Assembly: GCA_002280725.1 (NCBI GenBank) | Contig: NCEM01000046.1 | Location: forward strand, 1 to 46,820 | From: Alphaproteobacteria bacterium 32-64-14 | GTDB taxonomy: Bacteria > Pseudomonadota > Alphaproteobacteria > Caulobacterales > Hyphomonadaceae | Length of the DNA: 46,820 nucleotides | Direction: 5' to 3' | Shown here: piece after piece, positions 43,506-46,820 of the stretch | Layout of the letters: each line of letters starts with the position of its first letter | Position numbering within the stretch: position 1 is the first letter of the stretch | The notes under the pieces: generated by a model | What the model was told of the DNA's origin: nothing | The model's input: only the letters and a program-made list of their open reading frames with translations | The model's database searches: none | Translations under genes and position numbers: made by a program

Positions 43506-43522
43506 ACATCACCCCTTGCCGA

Positions 43523-44829
<1,307 letters not shown>

Positions 44830-45058
44830 CGGCGCGACTCCACGTGTTTCGGGGCGGATTTGACGGGCGATACGGGCTGGGGCCCACCTTGGCAAGTCCA
44901 ACGGGCAAGCGAAGCGTCGCGCTACTCCCCGGTATTCGTCGAGATAGATCAGAATCAGTATTTCACTTTAAGCTCCGGTCAGGGACTTGGTTGTTTCTTG
45001 CGTTCCACTTGGGGAGTGGCGCAATTCGCGCTGCGCGGGCGTTGCGTGGGTAGAATTG
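44830..45058. promoter_or_regulatory. Divergent promoter region, glyA operon versus mucR
   Basis: This 229-bp gap must carry the promoter for the long glyA-nrdR-rib-nusB-thiL operon and for mucR. It is more AT-rich near 44935-44995 than its surroundings. It holds a GAATC at 44952-44956, and another lies at 45065-45069 just inside mucR; these fit the CcrM methylation site GANTC. I could not assign promoter boxes or a glycine riboswitch. Confidence 0.5.
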
Positions 45059-45490
45059 ATGACTGAATCTTCAGCCAATCAGGGGCTGCCGGGTGAAGCG
45101 CTGCTGCGCATGACTTCGGATATTGTATCGTCCTTCGTGGCGAACAACCCGGTGAGCACGGATAGCCTTCCGGACGTCATCCGCTCTGTTTACCGGACGG
45201 TGGCTTCACTGTCCGGACCGACTGAAGCCCGGACCGATGACCGCCCCAAGCCGGCCGTTCCGGTCTCCCGGTCTGTGACCAGCGATTACATCGTCTGCCT
45301 GGAAGACGGGCGGAAGTTGAAGATGCTGAAGCGCTACCTGCGCTCGCGCTATGACATGAGCCCCGACGAATACCGCAAGCGGTGGAGCCTGCCGGCCGAC
45401 TATCCGATGGTGGCGCCTGCCTATACCGAGCGCCGCTCGGAATTCGCCAAGAAGATCGGGCTGGGCAAGGGCGTTCGGAAAGCCCGCTAG
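45059..45490 (+). CDS. MucR/Ros-family transcriptional regulator lacking zinc-ligand histidines
   Basis: A 143-residue MucR-type protein. N-terminal helices (GEALLRMTSDIVSSFVANNPVSTDSLPDVIRSVYRTVASL) should drive oligomerisation. The DNA-binding segment is DYIVCLEDGRKLKMLKRYLRSRYDMSPDEYRKRWSLPADYPMVAPAYTERRSEFAKKIGLG. In Ros the zinc is held by C-x2-C-x9-H-x4-H; here the second Cys is Asp (common in MucR) and both His are replaced (KRYLRSRY instead of KRHL..HH), leaving one Cys. MucR proteins are H-NS-like regulators of exopolysaccharide, motility and cell-cycle genes. The ATG at 45059 is clear. Its 3' end overlaps the convergent small gene by 4 bp. Confidence 0.92.
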   Translation: MTESSANQGLPGEALLRMTSDIVSSFVANNPVSTDSLPDVIRSVYRTVASLSGPTEARTDDRPKPAVPVSRSVTSDYIVCLEDGRKLKMLKRYLRSRYDMSPDEYRKRWSLPADYPMVAPAYTERRSEFAKKIGLGKGVRKAR

Positions 45491-45744
45491 GCGATCCAGC
45501 CGCCCTTCCCGTCCTTCCGCCTGCCAGAGGCAGGGTCGGCTTCCGGTTGCGTCTCGCCGGCGAGCTTGCGGCGGACGTAGCCGAGCTTTGACCGCGCCAG
45601 ACGCTGGATATCCGATTGCGCGGTGTTCGCGGGCGCCGAGAAGCTGACCTCCAGCCCATCGCCCGCCGAAATCGCGCGCACTTCCATCGCGCCGCCAATT
45701 CGGTTCATCTCGAGCAGGATTTCGCCGTCGGGATCGTCGGTCAT
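45487..45744 (-). CDS. Small conserved protein (DUF6898-like)
   Basis: An 85-residue protein. The core GEILLEMNRIGGAMEVRAISAGDGLEVSFSAPANTAQSDIQRLARSKLGYVRRKL is a short beta meander followed by a helix, resembling the alphaproteobacterial DUF6898 proteins (GEVLFEFHRVGNxVRVTAVDxxTGTEVSIVGP). The C-terminus is a basic Gly/Arg/Lys tail. No function is known. It ends 4 bp into the convergent mucR gene and is followed upstream by another hypothetical gene on the same strand. Confidence 0.75.
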   Translation of the reverse strand: MTDDPDGEILLEMNRIGGAMEVRAISAGDGLEVSFSAPANTAQSDIQRLARSKLGYVRRKLAGETQPEADPASGRRKDGKGGWIA

Positions 45745-45771
45745 GGCCTCAAGTCTACCGCAGTCTCGCGA

Positions 45772-46545
45772 TCAGTAGAAGGTGATGGACGTTGGCGTGA
45801 TTTCATAGCGCCAGGTGGAGCACTTCTCCTGCTGCACGCGCATGGCGATGAAGCCGACGATGTCGTCGCGCTCGGAGAGCGGCGCACCGGTGCGGCCTTC
45901 CCAATGTTCGGGCGGCGGGATGTCGATGTAGAACTTCGCCTCGCCGCCGGCCATCTCATGCCAGAAGCTGATGCGGCGCTTGCCGTCGACATAGATGATC
46001 GCGCCGCCGCGAAAATTGCCCTCGTATTCGAGATGGCGGATAAATTTCCGCGCAATGTCTTCCTGCGCCTTTGCGCGCATCTCGAGATCGAGATTGGGGA
46101 TCTCCTTGCCGAAGCCGTCGCGATAGACGATCGGGCCGGTCGCCGGAGGCGGGCCGGAGTACAGCTCAGGCGGACGGGGCGGAGGCGGTGGGAGTTTTTC
46201 GCCGGGGGCGTACTTCTTCAGCTCGACGATGTGACGCCAGCCCTCGTCGTGCGTGATGATGATGACGTACTCGCCCGGCGGCCAACTGAGCGTGGCGAAG
46301 AGGATCTGCACGCTGCCGTTCACACGGCTGGTGACGGGGCCGCGCTCGATGTCCTGCCCATCGCGCGTGACGGAGAGGTCTGCGTAGCCCTCATGGGCAG
46401 GCTTCGGCAGCCAGAGGATCAGCTGCTGCGAGGCGGGATAGTGGACGAATTTGACCGTGGGCAATTTGAGGTCGGCGGGGCCATCCGGCGTGCGGATGTC
46501 TGTGATAGCCGCCTGGCCGTCATGTTCTGGATCGGGTTCGCTCAT
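45772..46545 (-). CDS. Conserved hypothetical protein with proline-rich linker
   Basis: A 257-residue soluble protein with no recognised family. It has an N-terminal beta-sandwich-like part (VKFVHYPASQQLILWLPKPAHEGYADLSVTRDGQDIERGPV and QILFATLSWPPGEYVIIITHDEGWRH), a Pro-rich linker (EKLPPPPPRPPELYSGPPP) and a C-terminal alpha/beta part (AQEDIARKFIRHLEYEGNFRGGAIIYVDGKRRISFWHEMAGGEAKFYIDIPP). No signal peptide. The ATG at 46545 is the first in frame. It is upstream of, and in the same direction as, the DUF6898-like gene, 27 bp apart. Confidence 0.72.
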   Translation of the reverse strand: MSEPDPEHDGQAAITDIRTPDGPADLKLPTVKFVHYPASQQLILWLPKPAHEGYADLSVTRDGQDIERGPVTSRVNGSVQILFATLSWPPGEYVIIITHDEGWRHIVELKKYAPGEKLPPPPPRPPELYSGPPPATGPIVYRDGFGKEIPNLDLEMRAKAQEDIARKFIRHLEYEGNFRGGAIIYVDGKRRISFWHEMAGGEAKFYIDIPPPEHWEGRTGAPLSERDDIVGFIAMRVQQEKCSTWRYEITPTSITFY

Positions 46546-46820
46546 GCCGACACGTTAGCTGATGTGGGGCGTTGGAACAGGGGTCGCTGAACGGGTCGCG
46601 ACCTCAGAAGCCGGGCTTCTGAGGCGGGTTGCGGAAGTTGATAGACATCGAAGACGGGTGGGACCCGAGCGGTTTCCGCGCGGTGCGCAGCCCCCTCCCG
46701 CCTTCGCTGCGCTTCGGCGCGGCAAGCCGTCACGCCGCGAAGACGCGGCGCGCCACCTCCCCCGGCTTCGCCGGTGGAGGACGAAGTCAGAGCAACGTCC
46801 ACCGCCTCATGGTGAGCAGC
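46546..46820. other. Right-edge intergenic sequence
   Basis: About 275 bp without a credible gene. A minus-strand open frame (46542-46802) is Arg/Ala-rich and lacks any family pattern. The stretch from about 46690 is rich in GC palindromes, one of which is listed separately. The window ends inside it. Confidence 0.6.
46756..46780. repeat. GC-rich hairpin repeat at right edge
   Basis: CCTCCCCCGGC and GCCGGTGGAGG form an 11-bp stem with one mismatch around the loop TTC. It looks like one of the dispersed intergenic palindromes common in high-GC alphaproteobacteria. No T-run follows, so it is not called as a terminator. Confidence 0.6.

Noticed and set aside
44830..45058. A glycine or THF riboswitch upstream of glyA
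   Set aside because: No conserved riboswitch core was recognised by eye.
46542..46802. A minus-strand 86-codon frame at the right edge
   Set aside because: Covers palindromic intergenic sequence and has no recognisable protein pattern.

Overview
This is a GC-rich chromosomal window that reads as an alphaproteobacterium, most likely of the Caulobacterales/Hyphomonadaceae type. The evidence is the gene order and content: glyA-nrdR-rib genes-nusB-thiL next to a MucR regulator; a cytochrome bc1 chaperone, plsX-fabH-ihfA-merR block divergent from bamE; and hda-DUF2066 divergent from purMN. Numerous GTG/TTG starts and 1-4 nt stop/start overlaps fit this. No phage, transposase, CRISPR array or replication origin was recognised.

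Layout. 1-15.4 kb is an accessory and catabolic region: the 5' end of an acyl-CoA carboxylase beta subunit, a Baeyer-Villiger-type monooxygenase, a TonB-dependent receptor, a concentrative nucleoside transporter and an S46 dipeptidyl-peptidase. These are followed by an HD-domain protein, a DUF1801 protein, an acyl-CoA dehydrogenase, an ABM-fold protein, a SnoaL-like protein, a secreted protein of unknown function, a damaged enoyl-CoA hydratase and a lipoprotein with a duplicated domain. 15.4-27 kb is mostly housekeeping: exopolyphosphatase and polyphosphate kinase, Hda, purM-purN, a Kef-type antiporter and a ModE-like regulator. It ends with a damaged aminotransferase coupled to a nitrilase-family amidase. 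27.1-33 kb holds a polysaccharide cluster (Wzy/O-antigen-ligase-like membrane protein, GT2 glycosyltransferase, secreted GH16 hydrolase) and a PQQ dehydrogenase fused to cytochrome c. 33-46.5 kb is core: tRNA-Val and tRNA-Pro, merR-ihfA, fabH-plsX, the bc1 chaperone, bamE, thiL-nusB-ribH-ribB-ribE-ribD(reductase)-nrdR-glyA, and mucR.

Three genes are visibly broken: enoyl-CoA hydratase (internal deletion of about 106 nt), aminotransferase (1-nt deletion plus a nonsense codon), and glyA (perfect 8-bp tandem duplication). A broken glyA is unexpected, so draft-assembly error and recent gene decay both need to be considered.

The most distinctive biology is in the riboflavin operon. RibD is reduced to its reductase domain, with no room for a deaminase domain. 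The GTP-cyclohydrolase-II-like half of RibB has lost all its zinc cysteines. A small secreted protein of unknown function is translationally coupled between ribD and ribE. Other notable points are a MucR protein lacking both zinc-finger histidines and an inverted repeat just ahead of the polysaccharide polymerase start codon. I found no clear evidence of a wholly new multi-gene system.
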